Shown here: positions 1-6,299 of the stretch, one piece after another
Layout of the letters: each line of letters begins with the position of its first letter
How positions within the stretch are numbered: position 1 is the stretch's first letter
Source: DATKXO01 sp035528995
GTDB lineage: Bacteria > Planctomycetota > Phycisphaerae > UBA1845
Direction: 5' to 3'
Assembly (NCBI GenBank): GCA_035528995.1
Contig: DATKXO010000433.1
Span: 1-6,789 of the forward strand
Length of the DNA stretch: 6,789 nucleotides
Made by a program: the position numbers and the translations under genes
The notes under the pieces: model-generated
Database searches by the model: none
What the model was told of the DNA's origin: nothing
The model's input: only the letters and a program-made list of their open reading frames with translations

Positions 1-930
1 CTCGGTGGCGGCGATCAGCTTCAGCTTGAGCGCACCGGTCTTTCGCGGGACTTCCATGAGGAACCGACCGTCCTCCTGAACCTCGTTCAGCTTCGGGATG
101 CCGCCACGCTCGGTCGTGTCGATCTTGTACACCTTGGGCTGCGACTTGCCCTCCGGCGTGGTCTGTGTCAACCGGCCCCACGTCTGACCGTTGTCCTGCC
201 TGCCGAGCACGACGAAGCGCAGGTTGTCCAGGTCGCCCAGCCCCCTGAACTGCGGGGTGATGGTCACGTACGAGCGTTCATACCCGGTCGGTCGTCCATC
301 AGCGGTCCTCCCCGGCGTCGAGGAGGCGGGCAGCGTCGCCGGAACCCCCGCCGAGACAATCGCCGGCATCTCCGCAAACGTGCCCAACGGCGCGATCTGC
401 CGGTCGTCCCGGATCAACGCGTCGATCTGGCGCGCGAGCGCTAGCCCCGTTCCAGGGACCGACTCCTCCCACCCAAGGTACATCACGATGTTGCGCCGTC
501 CGAACACCACGCTCCCATACTTCGACTCGTTCGCATGCGGGTAGAACCAACCTTCGTTACCCAGACCCTCAGCCGCACGTTCGGGCTCTGCCGGGAGGAT
601 CGAGGAACGCCACAGCACCGCACGCCGAAGCTCACGCGTGACCTCATGGGCCGACGCAGGCGTTGGTTGGACAGTCGCCTTTAGCAGTAGCAGTTTGGCG
701 CCATCTTCAGGACCTCCGCAAACACGATATGCGACCATTACCGGACCGGTGGCAGAAGGCCACCTTACCGAAAGCGTCACGGGAGACGGTTTGTCTTCTG
801 CCATGCGCATGCCGAGCGTCTCAACTAGGCGTGGCATGTTCAGGCCCAAAAAGACGTCATCGGCCCAAGCCGAGGCGGCGGTCGGCATCGGCATTGCCAG
901 AATTGCGATTAACCACACTCGCGTAGACAC
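1..930 (-). CDS. Secreted protein of unknown function, 3' end beyond the window (310 codons seen)
   Basis: From a GTG at 930-928 the minus strand stays open for exactly 310 codons to base 1 with no stop, so the C-terminus lies outside the window. The start is fixed by a strong Shine-Dalgarno (AAGGAG, 943-938) seven bases upstream. The N-terminus looks like a Sec signal peptide: short basic n-region (MSTR), hydrophobic core (VWLIAILAM), and likely cleavage after the ASAWA motif, before Asp24, so export is inferred. The mature part has no motif I recognise. It alternates hydrophobic and polar stretches (for example VVFGRRNIVMYLGWEE near residues 141-156), has a Pro/Ser/Thr-rich linker near residues 195-215, and a later segment containing FVVLGRQDNGQTWGRL. 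Its start lies 11 bases after the stop of the TSP3-repeat gene, so the two are probably co-transcribed and translationally coupled. Export is fairly well supported; function is unknown. A gene caller that needs an ATG or a complete ORF would miss it. Confidence 0.82.
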   Translation of the reverse strand, partial: MSTRVWLIAILAMPMPTAASAWADDVFLGLNMPRLVETLGMRMAEDKPSPVTLSVRWPSATGPVMVAYRVCGGPEDGAKLLLLKATVQPTPASAHEVTRELRRAVLWRSSILPAEPERAAEGLGNEGWFYPHANESKYGSVVFGRRNIVMYLGWEESVPGTGLALARQIDALIRDDRQIAPLGTFAEMPAIVSAGVPATLPASSTPGRTADGRPTGYERSYVTITPQFRGLGDLDNLRFVVLGRQDNGQTWGRLTQTTPEGKSQPKVYKIDTTERGGIPKLNEVQEDGRFLMEVPRKTGALKLKLIAATE

Positions 931-944
931 ACTAACTCTCCTTA
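931..944 (-). promoter_or_regulatory. Ribosome binding site overlapping the upstream stop codon (translational coupling)
   Basis: On the minus strand the TAA stop of the TSP3-repeat gene (944-942) runs directly into GGAG, giving TAAGGAG. Seven bases then separate it from the GTG start at 930. The stop shares bases with the Shine-Dalgarno, so a ribosome terminating on the first gene sits on the initiation signal of the second. This supports the GTG start and an operon arrangement. Confidence 0.8.
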
Positions 945-3458
945 TTGACAAGGTGGCCGTTGCGCCGGCGGATCGTGCGGGCAAGTCCAGCCGCTGTCGA
1001 GTTGGTAGGGGGGCAGCGCCACACCACTTCGGCTTTGCGCTCCCGGCGCCCATTCCACGTCCGGCGCCACGCCGCCGCCGTACGACGGATCATATCTGGT
1101 GCCGTCAATGGCCGTCACGCAGTGGAAGGTGAAGTGCGGGTCGGCCGGAGCCTCGTCTTCGGCCAGCGCCTGAAACTGAACGGAGACGCGGTAGACGTAG
1201 CCCGGTTCCTCAGATCGCTGATAGTACCAGTCGATGAAGTCGGGGGCCGATCCGCCCCAAAGGAAAACGCGCTGCCCGTACGCTGCCCCACTGGCCTCGA
1301 TGAGGTACTCGAGCAACCATGCGTTCTCCGTGCACTGCGCGTAGCCCAATTCATAAATGTCAAGGGCGTGCTGCGGGTCGTAACCCGGCGGCGGGCTCGG
1401 GTCATAGCAAACTTGGGCCGCGATTCCAGCGCACAGGGCGCCGGCGATCGTGGGGGTGCCGCTCCACCCGGTGGCGTACTGGAGCACCTTATCCAGCCCG
1501 AGATCATAGCGCCCGCCCGGTACGGGCACGTCTATCGATTTCATCACGTACCATTTGCTCGGCCGGGCGTAGTCGAAGTTCGACCAGGTCCTGCCGTCGT
1601 TGACCGAGAGGTCGAACTGGACGAAGTAGAGCAGTTGGCTGATCGCGTAGCCGTCCGGCAACGGATCGACGGCGAACAGCGGCTGTTCGTCCTCGTAGGC
1701 TCCCAGATCGGGGTAGATGTCGATCTCGCTCTGGGCCAGCACCCGGTCTCCCATGCGCGCCCGGACGAGCACGGTTGAGGCGCAGCTCTCCTCGATCGAG
1801 TTTACCCACAGCCTCACCCACATCGGCGCGTCGTCCCCGAAGGCGGTCACGACCGGATAGAGCGCCCCGCCCTGCTCGACGTTGTAGTGCCAGCCGCCCG
1901 GTGGCGGCGAAAGGATGTTCCCGTCCGGCCAGTGCCGGATCTCGCCACTCTGGAAAAACAACACGGCCGGGAGCTGCATCGTTACGCGGCAGTAATCTGG
2001 CCCGTTGCCGCCACCGCCCGGTGTGTCGTCTTCGTCGTCCGGGATTCCGTCCCCGTCGTCATCGTCGTCCTGGTCGTTGGGGATCCCGTCCCCGTCCATA
2101 TCGTCGTCCTGGTCGTTGGGGATTCCGTCCCCGTCGATGTCATCATCGTCGCCATTGGGGATGCCGTCACCGTCTACGTCGTCGTCCGCGCCATTTGGAA
2201 TCCCGTCGCCGTCCGCGTCATCGTCCTGGCCGTTCGGTATCCCATCGCCGTCTATATCGTCGTCCTCCCCGTTGGGGATTCCGTCTCCGTCTACGTCGTC
2301 GTCCTCCCCGTTGGGGATTCCGTCCCCGTCCACGTCGTCATCTTCTCCGTTGGGAATCCCATCCCCGTCCACGTCGTCGTCCTGCCCGTTGGGAATCCCA
2401 TCGCCGTCCACGTCGTCGTCCTGCCCGTTGGGAATCCCATCGCCATCAACATCATCGTCCTCTCCGTTGGGAATCCCATCACCGTCGATGTCATCGTCGC
2501 AGGCGTTGCCCAGCCCATCGCCATCGGTATCGGCCTGGTTGGGGTTGTCTACGGTCGGGCAGTTGTCGTCCTCGTCCGCGACGCCGTCACCGTCGTCATC
2601 ATCGTCGCAGGCGTCGCCCTGTCCGTCGCCATCGGTATCGGTCTGGTCGGGATTGTCTACGGTCGGGCAGTTGTCGTCCTCGTCCGCGACGCCGTCACCG
2701 TCGTCGTCATCGTCACAGGCGTCGCCTTCGCCATCGCCGTCGGTGTCGGTCTGGTCGGGATTGGGGTCGTCGGGGCAATTGTCCTCGTTGTCCGGGACGC
2801 CGTCCCCGTCGGCGTCCGGTGGCGGATCCTGGGTGCCGGGCCCGCCTCCGGCGCCTGCCGCCGACATGACAACGTCGGACCACTCGGCGGTCTCAACGTC
2901 TTGGACGCCGACGCCCAGCACTAGGTTCCACACGTCTGCCCAATTAGGGCCGCTCCAGCCCTGGTCCTGGGACTCCTGCCCCGCCTGCGTGAGGGCCTCG
3001 GCGATCTCCGCCGGCGTCGCGGCAACCCACCGGGGTGCCCAAGTCTCCCACGAGGGGGGATAGCCCTCTTGGTCGAAGCGATTTCGGACGGCTTGCGCAA
3101 GGGAGGAGTCTAAAGCGTATAGCTCCTCCAACTCCAGAGCCAGGTCACTTTCCAGGGCCAGCGCGCCGTCGTCGCACCTTCCGCCCGCGTGCAGGAGCCA
3201 CGCGTCGCCGCTGCTACCGTCGACCCATAAGAGGTAGGCAGAGTAAGTGTCGTCGATCAGCTCTGCTGAGAGCGTGTATCCGAGAATAAGCGGATTGGCC
3301 GCGTCGTCCTCGAAGACATAGATCGTCCAGTTCTCGAGGGGTGGCGGCAGCGGCTCATCCGCAGAGCTCGCGCGAGCCGCAAACAGGACAGCTACAAGCA
3401 GAAGGAGAAGCCCTGCTGCCTCCCCCTTCGACGGGGTACGCGTGTGCGACCGCTTCAT
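942..3458 (-). CDS. Secreted TSP3-repeat (Ca-binding) protein with a C-terminal transglutaminase-like region
   Basis: An 838-residue protein. Residues 1-33 form a signal peptide: basic n-region, hydrophobic core LLLLLVAVLFAA, likely cleavage after SSA before Asp34. Residues 34-212 are an unrecognised domain. Residues 215-324 hold three TSP3 units of about 36 residues with Cys pairs at 228/248, 264/284 and 300/320, matching the family pattern (DGDG, DNCP, NPxQxDxDGDG, GDACD). Residues 325-480 are twelve exact 13-residue units of the form DGDGIPNGEDDDV. TSP3 units are known to bind Ca2+ through Asp side chains. A probable beta-rich segment follows. Near the C-terminus YAQCTENAWLLEYLIEASG, then FHCV and RYDPSYG, resemble the transglutaminase-like Cys-His-Asp core (Cys709, His779, Asp790). 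The ATG was chosen because it gives an intact signal peptide; the upstream Shine-Dalgarno is weak (GGAAC). An extracellular or envelope role is inferred. The enzymatic assignment is tentative: the domain could be a non-catalytic relative. Confidence 0.88.
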   Translation of the reverse strand: MKRSHTRTPSKGEAAGLLLLLVAVLFAARASSADEPLPPPLENWTIYVFEDDAANPLILGYTLSAELIDDTYSAYLLWVDGSSGDAWLLHAGGRCDDGALALESDLALELEELYALDSSLAQAVRNRFDQEGYPPSWETWAPRWVAATPAEIAEALTQAGQESQDQGWSGPNWADVWNLVLGVGVQDVETAEWSDVVMSAAGAGGGPGTQDPPPDADGDGVPDNEDNCPDDPNPDQTDTDGDGEGDACDDDDDGDGVADEDDNCPTVDNPDQTDTDGDGQGDACDDDDDGDGVADEDDNCPTVDNPNQADTDGDGLGNACDDDIDGDGIPNGEDDDVDGDGIPNGQDDDVDGDGIPNGQDDDVDGDGIPNGEDDDVDGDGIPNGEDDDVDGDGIPNGEDDDIDGDGIPNGQDDDADGDGIPNGADDDVDGDGIPNGDDDDIDGDGIPNDQDDDMDGDGIPNDQDDDDDGDGIPDDEDDTPGGGGNGPDYCRVTMQLPAVLFFQSGEIRHWPDGNILSPPPGGWHYNVEQGGALYPVVTAFGDDAPMWVRLWVNSIEESCASTVLVRARMGDRVLAQSEIDIYPDLGAYEDEQPLFAVDPLPDGYAISQLLYFVQFDLSVNDGRTWSNFDYARPSKWYVMKSIDVPVPGGRYDLGLDKVLQYATGWSGTPTIAGALCAGIAAQVCYDPSPPPGYDPQHALDIYELGYAQCTENAWLLEYLIEASGAAYGQRVFLWGGSAPDFIDWYYQRSEEPGYVYRVSVQFQALAEDEAPADPHFTFHCVTAIDGTRYDPSYGGGVAPDVEWAPGAQSRSGVALPPYQLDSGWTCPHDPPAQRPPCQ
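2019..2486 (-). repeat. Twelve tandem 39-bp units encoding 13-residue Asp-rich repeats
   Basis: Inside the secreted protein gene, twelve consecutive units of exactly 39 bp encode DGDGIP followed by N/D, G/D, a variable residue (E, Q, A, D) and an Asp run. Variation is confined mainly to positions 8, 9 and 13 of the unit. Units around 2340-2455 are nearly identical at the DNA level, whereas units toward 2040-2250 have diverged. This is what recent slippage or unequal-recombination expansion at one end of the array would produce. Because the period is a multiple of three, the array stays open in the other frames as well. Confidence 0.93.
2487..2816 (-). repeat. Three tandem 108-bp units encoding classical TSP3 repeats with paired cysteines
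   Basis: Residues 215-324 of the secreted protein form three 36-residue units. Each has DGDG, a DNCP motif, NPxQ and a GDAC-like second Cys (GNAC in the third). Cys residues recur at exactly 36-residue intervals (228, 264, 300 and 248, 284, 320). The second and third units are nearly identical in protein and DNA, indicating a recent duplication. This is the full TSP3 form, unlike the Cys-free 13-residue units that follow. Confidence 0.9.
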
Positions 3459-3550
3459 GACTTGTTCCGCGCGCCTGATCCCTGACGACGCTGCGGGCCG
3501 GTCCGAAACGCAGCATTAGCCAGCGCACGACCCGGCAGCTCTCATACGTA

Positions 3551-3579
3551 ACGCTACCGTGCGACCGAGTGTCCGTCAA
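3551..3579 (-). promoter_or_regulatory. Candidate promoter for the secreted-protein operon
   Basis: The minus strand reads TTGACG (3579-3574), a 17-bp spacer, then TAGCGT (3556-3551). The -35 matches sigma70 consensus at five of six positions and the spacing is ideal, but the -10 is poor (three of six). It would give a leader of roughly 85-90 bases before the ATG at 3458. Planctomycete promoter rules are not well fixed, so this is a candidate only. Confidence 0.35.
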
Positions 3580-3646
3580 GCCCCGGGTCCGTGAGTACAG
3601 GTGAAAACCCCAGCCCGAGGCCGCCTGGCCCGCTTATCCTGCCCCC

Positions 3647-3674
3647 TTGGCCTCGTGTGACCGCGCGTTATACT
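3647..3674 (+). promoter_or_regulatory. Candidate promoter for the EF-G-like gene
   Basis: TTGGCC (3647-3652), a 16-bp spacer and TATACT (3669-3674) form a plausible sigma70-type promoter. The -10 matches consensus at five of six positions. Transcription would start near 3681, leaving a leader of about 50 bases. It is the best -10-like hexamer I see in the divergent intergenic region on the plus strand. Confidence 0.4.
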
Positions 3675-3715
3675 GCCTGACTCTTGCGCTTTCGGAACCA
3701 CGGTAGCTTTACATC

Positions 3716-3723
3716 GACGGAGG
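3716..3723 (+). promoter_or_regulatory. Shine-Dalgarno of the EF-G-like gene
   Basis: GACGGAGG contains GGAGG and ends seven bases before the ATG at 3731. The spacing is normal and fixes the start codon, which also places the P-loop at the usual distance from the N-terminus. Confidence 0.7.
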
Positions 3724-3730
3724 CTCGCGC

Positions 3731-5773
3731 ATGGGCGTGCATCAGGTCGGCGATATCCGTAACGTCGCGCTCGTCGGACATTCCGCGGCCGGCAAAACCT
3801 TGCTCGGCGAAGCGATCCTGTACAAGGCCGGCCTGACCAATCGGCTGGGCAGCGTCGAAGACGGCTCCAGCATCCTCGACTACGACGACGAGGCCAAGGA
3901 ACGCCACCACAGCGTCGAATCGTCCGCGTTCTGCGTGGAGCACAACGGCAAGCTCATCAACATCATCGACACGCCCGGAATGCCGGACTACTGCGGAACC
4001 GCGATCGCCGCGCTGGCCGCGGTGGAAACGGCGGTGGTCGTGGTTTCGGCGTCGGCCGGCATCGGCGTCAACACCCGCCGCATGTTCAACGCCGCCGCTG
4101 ACTACGGGCTGGCCCGCATGGTCGTGAGCAGCCGCATCGACGCGGAAGCCGCCAACCTCGACGAGGTTTTCAACGGCGTGCGCGAGACCTTCGGCAACGC
4201 CTGTCACCCGATCAACCTGCCGGCCGAGAGCGGCAAGCGCGTCATCAACGTGCTGCAGGCCGAGGAGGGCGCCGCGGACCTGCTCAACGTCGCCGAATGT
4301 CATACGGCCTTGGTCGAGGCGATCGTCGAGACCGACGACGCGCTCATGGAAGAGTACATGGACTCCGGCACCGTGCCGCAGGAGAAGCTGGCCCCGGCGA
4401 TCGCCCGGGCCGTCGCCGGCGGCGACCTGATCCCCGTCCTGTTCACCAACGCGCGCGATGACGTAGGCGTCGCCGAGCTCCTGGACGCGATCCTGCTGTA
4501 CGCCCCGTCGCCCGAGGTCGGCAAGCAACGTACGCTGGTCGTGGGCGCGGGCGAGCAGGCCGCGGAGAAACCCGTCGAGCCCAAGCCCGACGGCCCCTTC
4601 GTCGCCCAGGTGTTCAAGATCACCTCCGACCCGCGCAGCAACATCAAGTACTCGGTAGCCCGCGTGCACAGCGGCTCGCTTGCCTCCGACGGACAGGTCT
4701 TCGTCGCCGGCCAGCGCAAAGGGCAGCGCACCGGACACCTGCTCAAGCTGCGCGGCGATCAGCACGTGGAGATCGAAGCCGGCGGCACCGGCGACGTGGT
4801 CGCCTTTGCCAAGCTGGATATACACATCGGCGACGTGCTGTTCTCGGAGGCTGCGGAAGGGTCGATCGCCATGCCGAAGTTTCCGACGCCGATGTTCGCC
4901 CTGGCGATCGAGCCGAAGGCCCGCGGCGACGTGGAGAAGATCAGCGGGGCCTTGCAGCGCTTCAGCGATGAGGACCCCTGCTTCAAGTACCACCGCGACA
5001 TGGAGACCAACGAGCTGGTCATGCAGGGCCTGGGCGATTTGCACCTGACCGTCGTGCGCAGCAAGATGATGCGCCACTTCAAGGTCGAGGTCGATACCAA
5101 GCCGCCCAAGATCCCCTATCACGAAACCATCTCCACCTCGGCCAAGTACGTCGAGTACACGCACAAGAAGCAGACCGGCGGGGCCGGGCAGTTCGCCCGC
5201 GTCTTCATCGACCTGGAGCCCAACGAACGCGGGGCCGGCTACGAGTTCATCGACAAGATCTTCGGCGGGTCCATCGATCAGCCCTTCCGCTCCAGCGTGG
5301 ACAAAGGCGTTCGCGACCAGATCAAGAAGGGCGTGCTGGCCGGCTATCCGGTCGTGGACGTGAAGGTGCGCCTGGTGGACGGCAAGACCCACCCGGTGGA
5401 CAGCAAGGACATCGCCTTCCAGATCGCCGGCCGCTACGTCTTCAGGAAGGCCTTCATGCAGTGCAAGCCCATCCTGCTCGAGCCGATCGTCACCGTCGAG
5501 GTGACCGCCCCGACCGACTTCGTCGGCGAGATCACGCGCGACCTGGCCGGCAAACGCGGCCAGATCCTCGGCCAGGACATGCTGCCCGGCAACCAGGCCT
5601 GCATCCGCGCCACCGTCCCGCTGGCCGAGGTCGCTACCTACAGCTCGCAGCTCAAAAGCGTCACCGGCGGCCAGGGCAGCTACATGATGGAGCTGAGCCA
5701 CTACGACGTCGTGCCACCGAACGTCCAGCAGCAAATCGTCGCCGCCCACAAACCCAAAGGCGAAGAAGACTAA
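3731..5773 (+). CDS. Divergent elongation factor G paralogue (EF-G2-like translation GTPase)
   Basis: A 680-residue protein, close to the usual EF-G length (about 690-700) and complete through domain V. EF-G family proteins bind the ribosome and couple GTP hydrolysis to tRNA-mRNA translocation or to ribosome recycling. Visible motifs: P-loop GHSAAGKT (16-23); G3 DTPG (80-83); the region ending domain I, PVLFTNARDDVGVAELLDAI (235-254); domain III MQGLGDLHL (431-439); domain IV HKKQTGGAGQFARVF (478-492) and GYPVVDVKVRLVDG (538-551); domain V FVGEITRDLAGKRGQI (597-612) and the C-terminal PLAEVATYSSQL. Departures: switch I has KERHHSVESSAF where canonical EF-G has KERGITI; the residue after DTPG is Met84 instead of the catalytic His; G4 is SRID (134-137) instead of NKxD. 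Similar changes are known at the position after DTPG in the EF-G2-like branch. This is therefore unlikely to be the housekeeping fusA, and whether it still translocates is unknown. It stands alone with its own promoter and RBS, and its stop codon is followed directly by hairpin repeats. Confidence 0.92.
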   Translation: MGVHQVGDIRNVALVGHSAAGKTLLGEAILYKAGLTNRLGSVEDGSSILDYDDEAKERHHSVESSAFCVEHNGKLINIIDTPGMPDYCGTAIAALAAVETAVVVVSASAGIGVNTRRMFNAAADYGLARMVVSSRIDAEAANLDEVFNGVRETFGNACHPINLPAESGKRVINVLQAEEGAADLLNVAECHTALVEAIVETDDALMEEYMDSGTVPQEKLAPAIARAVAGGDLIPVLFTNARDDVGVAELLDAILLYAPSPEVGKQRTLVVGAGEQAAEKPVEPKPDGPFVAQVFKITSDPRSNIKYSVARVHSGSLASDGQVFVAGQRKGQRTGHLLKLRGDQHVEIEAGGTGDVVAFAKLDIHIGDVLFSEAAEGSIAMPKFPTPMFALAIEPKARGDVEKISGALQRFSDEDPCFKYHRDMETNELVMQGLGDLHLTVVRSKMMRHFKVEVDTKPPKIPYHETISTSAKYVEYTHKKQTGGAGQFARVFIDLEPNERGAGYEFIDKIFGGSIDQPFRSSVDKGVRDQIKKGVLAGYPVVDVKVRLVDGKTHPVDSKDIAFQIAGRYVFRKAFMQCKPILLEPIVTVEVTAPTDFVGEITRDLAGKRGQILGQDMLPGNQACIRATVPLAEVATYSSQLKSVTGGQGSYMMELSHYDVVPPNVQQQIVAAHKPKGEED

Positions 5774-5774
5774 C

Positions 5775-5980
5775 TGTGGCACCGGTTTCCAACCGGTGAA
5801 TGCTGTGTGGCACCGGCCTCCCACCGGTGAAGCCTGTGTGGCACCGGCCTCCCACCGGTCATTCCGGTGTGGCACCGGTTTCCAACCGGTGGTTTGGGGA
5901 GCGCGAGGCTCCTGCCGAGCCAAAGTGTGGCACCGGCCATTAGCCGGTGCGCTCCCTGTGGCACCGGTTTCCAACCGGTG
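5775..5980 (+). repeat. Six copies of a 24-bp hairpin repeat on a 31-bp period
   Basis: Copies start at 5775, 5806, 5837, 5868, 5926 and 5957. Each opens with TGTGGCACCGG and closes with CCGGTG (CCGGTC in copy 3). Four intervals are exactly 31 bp (24-bp repeat plus 7-bp linker); one is 58 bp because another repeat element occupies the linker. Copies 1, 4 and 6 are identical and fold into a perfect 8-bp stem (CACCGGTT/AACCGGTG) with a 3-base loop. Copy 5 changes both stem arms together (GGC/GCC), which preserves pairing. Copies 2 and 3 keep a shorter stem. Copy 1 begins one base after the stop codon of the EF-G-like gene, so its hairpin could help end or protect the transcript, although no T-run follows. 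I recall similar GGTTTCCAACC elements as abundant in planctomycete intergenic DNA; copy number elsewhere cannot be judged here. Confidence 0.92.
5897..5923 (+). repeat. Dispersed repeat, copy 1 (GGGAGCGCGAGGCTCCTGCC type)
   Basis: These 27 bases fill the enlarged linker between hairpin copies 4 and 5. They match 6268-6294 at 22 of 27 positions, so they form a separate short repeat family present twice in the window and apparently embedded in the first array. No coding role is visible. Confidence 0.6.
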
Positions 5981-6004
5981 AATGTAGCGGCCGGCCCCGC
6001 CTGC

Positions 6005-6023
6005 CCTGAGCGTAGCCGAAGCG
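6005..6023 (+). repeat. Dispersed repeat (CCTGAGCGTAGCCGAAGCG)
   Basis: The 19 bases resemble a short element I recall as common between genes in several phyla (CCTGAGC followed by GCCGAAG). It is present once in this form here and has no coding role visible. Identification rests on recall of the motif, so confidence is moderate. Confidence 0.45.
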
Positions 6024-6033
6024 TCCCGGCCGT

Positions 6034-6058
6034 CCTGACCAGAACCGCGCCCGTCAGG
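6034..6058 (+). repeat. Small hairpin containing a 14-bp direct repeat (copy 1)
   Basis: CCTGAC (6034-6039) pairs with GTCAGG (6053-6058). The loop and 3' arm hold GAACCGCGCCCGTC (6042-6055), which recurs exactly at 6356-6369. In the second copy the flanking stem is not kept, so the shared core is probably a fragment of a dispersed repeat rather than a conserved RNA structure. Confidence 0.5.
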
Positions 6059-6068
6059 AAGCGGCCGC

Positions 6069-6094
6069 GTAGCGGCCGGGCCCCGTACCGGCCG
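6069..6094 (+). repeat. GTAG-headed GC hairpin (REP-like unit)
   Basis: GTAG at 6069-6072 is followed by CGGCCGG (6073-6079), an 8-base loop and CCGGCCG (6088-6094), a perfect 7-bp stem. It aligns base for base in layout with the next hairpin at 6098-6124 while differing in sequence on both arms, so pairing is retained. A GTAG or GTGG head before a palindrome resembles REP elements mobilised by RAYT (TnpA-REP) enzymes; that relation is inference. Partial copies of the head lie at 5983-5994 and 6131-6142. Confidence 0.5.
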
Positions 6095-6097
6095 AGA

Positions 6098-6130
6098 TGT
6101 GGCGTCGGCCCCCCGTGGCCGACGTCTTTT
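6098..6130 (+). terminator. GC hairpin with short T-tract, possible intrinsic terminator
   Basis: CGTCGGCC (6103-6110) and GGCCGACG (6117-6124) form a perfect 8-bp stem with a 6-base loop, followed by TCTTTT (6125-6130). This is the only stem in the region with a T-rich tail on the plus strand. It lies about 330 bases after the EF-G-like stop, far for that gene's terminator. It also belongs to the same hairpin family as 6069-6094, so the terminator role is uncertain. Confidence 0.35.
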
Positions 6131-6231
6131 CGTAGCGGCCGCTGCCCCGAGTGTGCCTGGAAGCTCCCCCGCCGTTACCGCGCCTACCGCCGCCTCGCCG
6201 ACCGCCACCTCCCCCCTACCCCGCCCCGCCC

Positions 6232-6257
6232 GTCATCCTGAGCCCGGCGAAGGATCT
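6232..6257 (+). repeat. Dispersed repeat (GTCATCCTGAGC...GAAGGATCT)
   Basis: This 26-base element has the form CATCCTGAGC followed by GCGAAGGATCT, with ATCCT and AGGAT arms able to pair. I recognise it as a short intergenic repeat scattered through genomes of several phyla, often mis-called as VILSPAKDL or HPEPGEGS peptides; both readings occur here. It carries no gene. The preceding 6150-6231 is a C-rich tract in which I see no feature. Confidence 0.6.
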
Positions 6258-6267
6258 ACCCAGCTCT

Positions 6268-6294
6268 GGGAACGCGAGCCTCCCGCCGAGGCAG
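6268..6294 (+). repeat. Dispersed repeat, copy 2 (GGGAACGCGAGCCTCCCGCC type)
   Basis: Same orientation as the copy at 5897-5923 and matching it at 22 of 27 positions. It lies 11 bases after the GAAGGATCT element and 5 bases before the hairpin at 6300-6321, so three repeat types abut. Confidence 0.6.
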
Positions 6295-6299
6295 CGTAC

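Noticed and set aside
299..550. 83-codon minus-strand ORF
   Set aside because: It lies in another frame inside the continuously open GTG-started gene covering 1-930.
638..1778. Plus-strand ORFs of 87-277 codons opposite the secreted-protein genes
   Set aside because: They have Arg/Pro-rich composition and no motifs, and both minus-strand genes underneath have signal peptides and a coherent start and stop arrangement.
1775..3063. Three overlapping plus-strand ORFs across the TSP3 array (Arg-rich, Val-rich and Ser/Pro-rich products)
   Set aside because: They exist because the 39-bp and 108-bp units are multiples of three and free of stops in these frames. Their repetitive low-complexity products are shadows of the TSP3-coding strand.
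3355..3579. 74-codon minus-strand ORF spanning the start of the TSP3 gene
   Set aside because: It overlaps the signal-peptide coding region in a different frame, begins at the candidate promoter and has no Shine-Dalgarno or recognisable content.
5775..5980. CRISPR array
   Set aside because: The repeats are 24 bp with only 7-bp linkers, one linker holds another repeat element, and no cas gene is visible. The units are hairpin-forming dispersed repeats.
3668..6208. 846-codon minus-strand ORF antisense to the EF-G-like gene
   Set aside because: It mirrors the codon bias of the real gene on the other strand. Its first part translates the intergenic hairpin repeats (WKPVP, WEAGAT peptides), and the rest shows no family resemblance. 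The plus-strand EF-G motifs are unambiguous.
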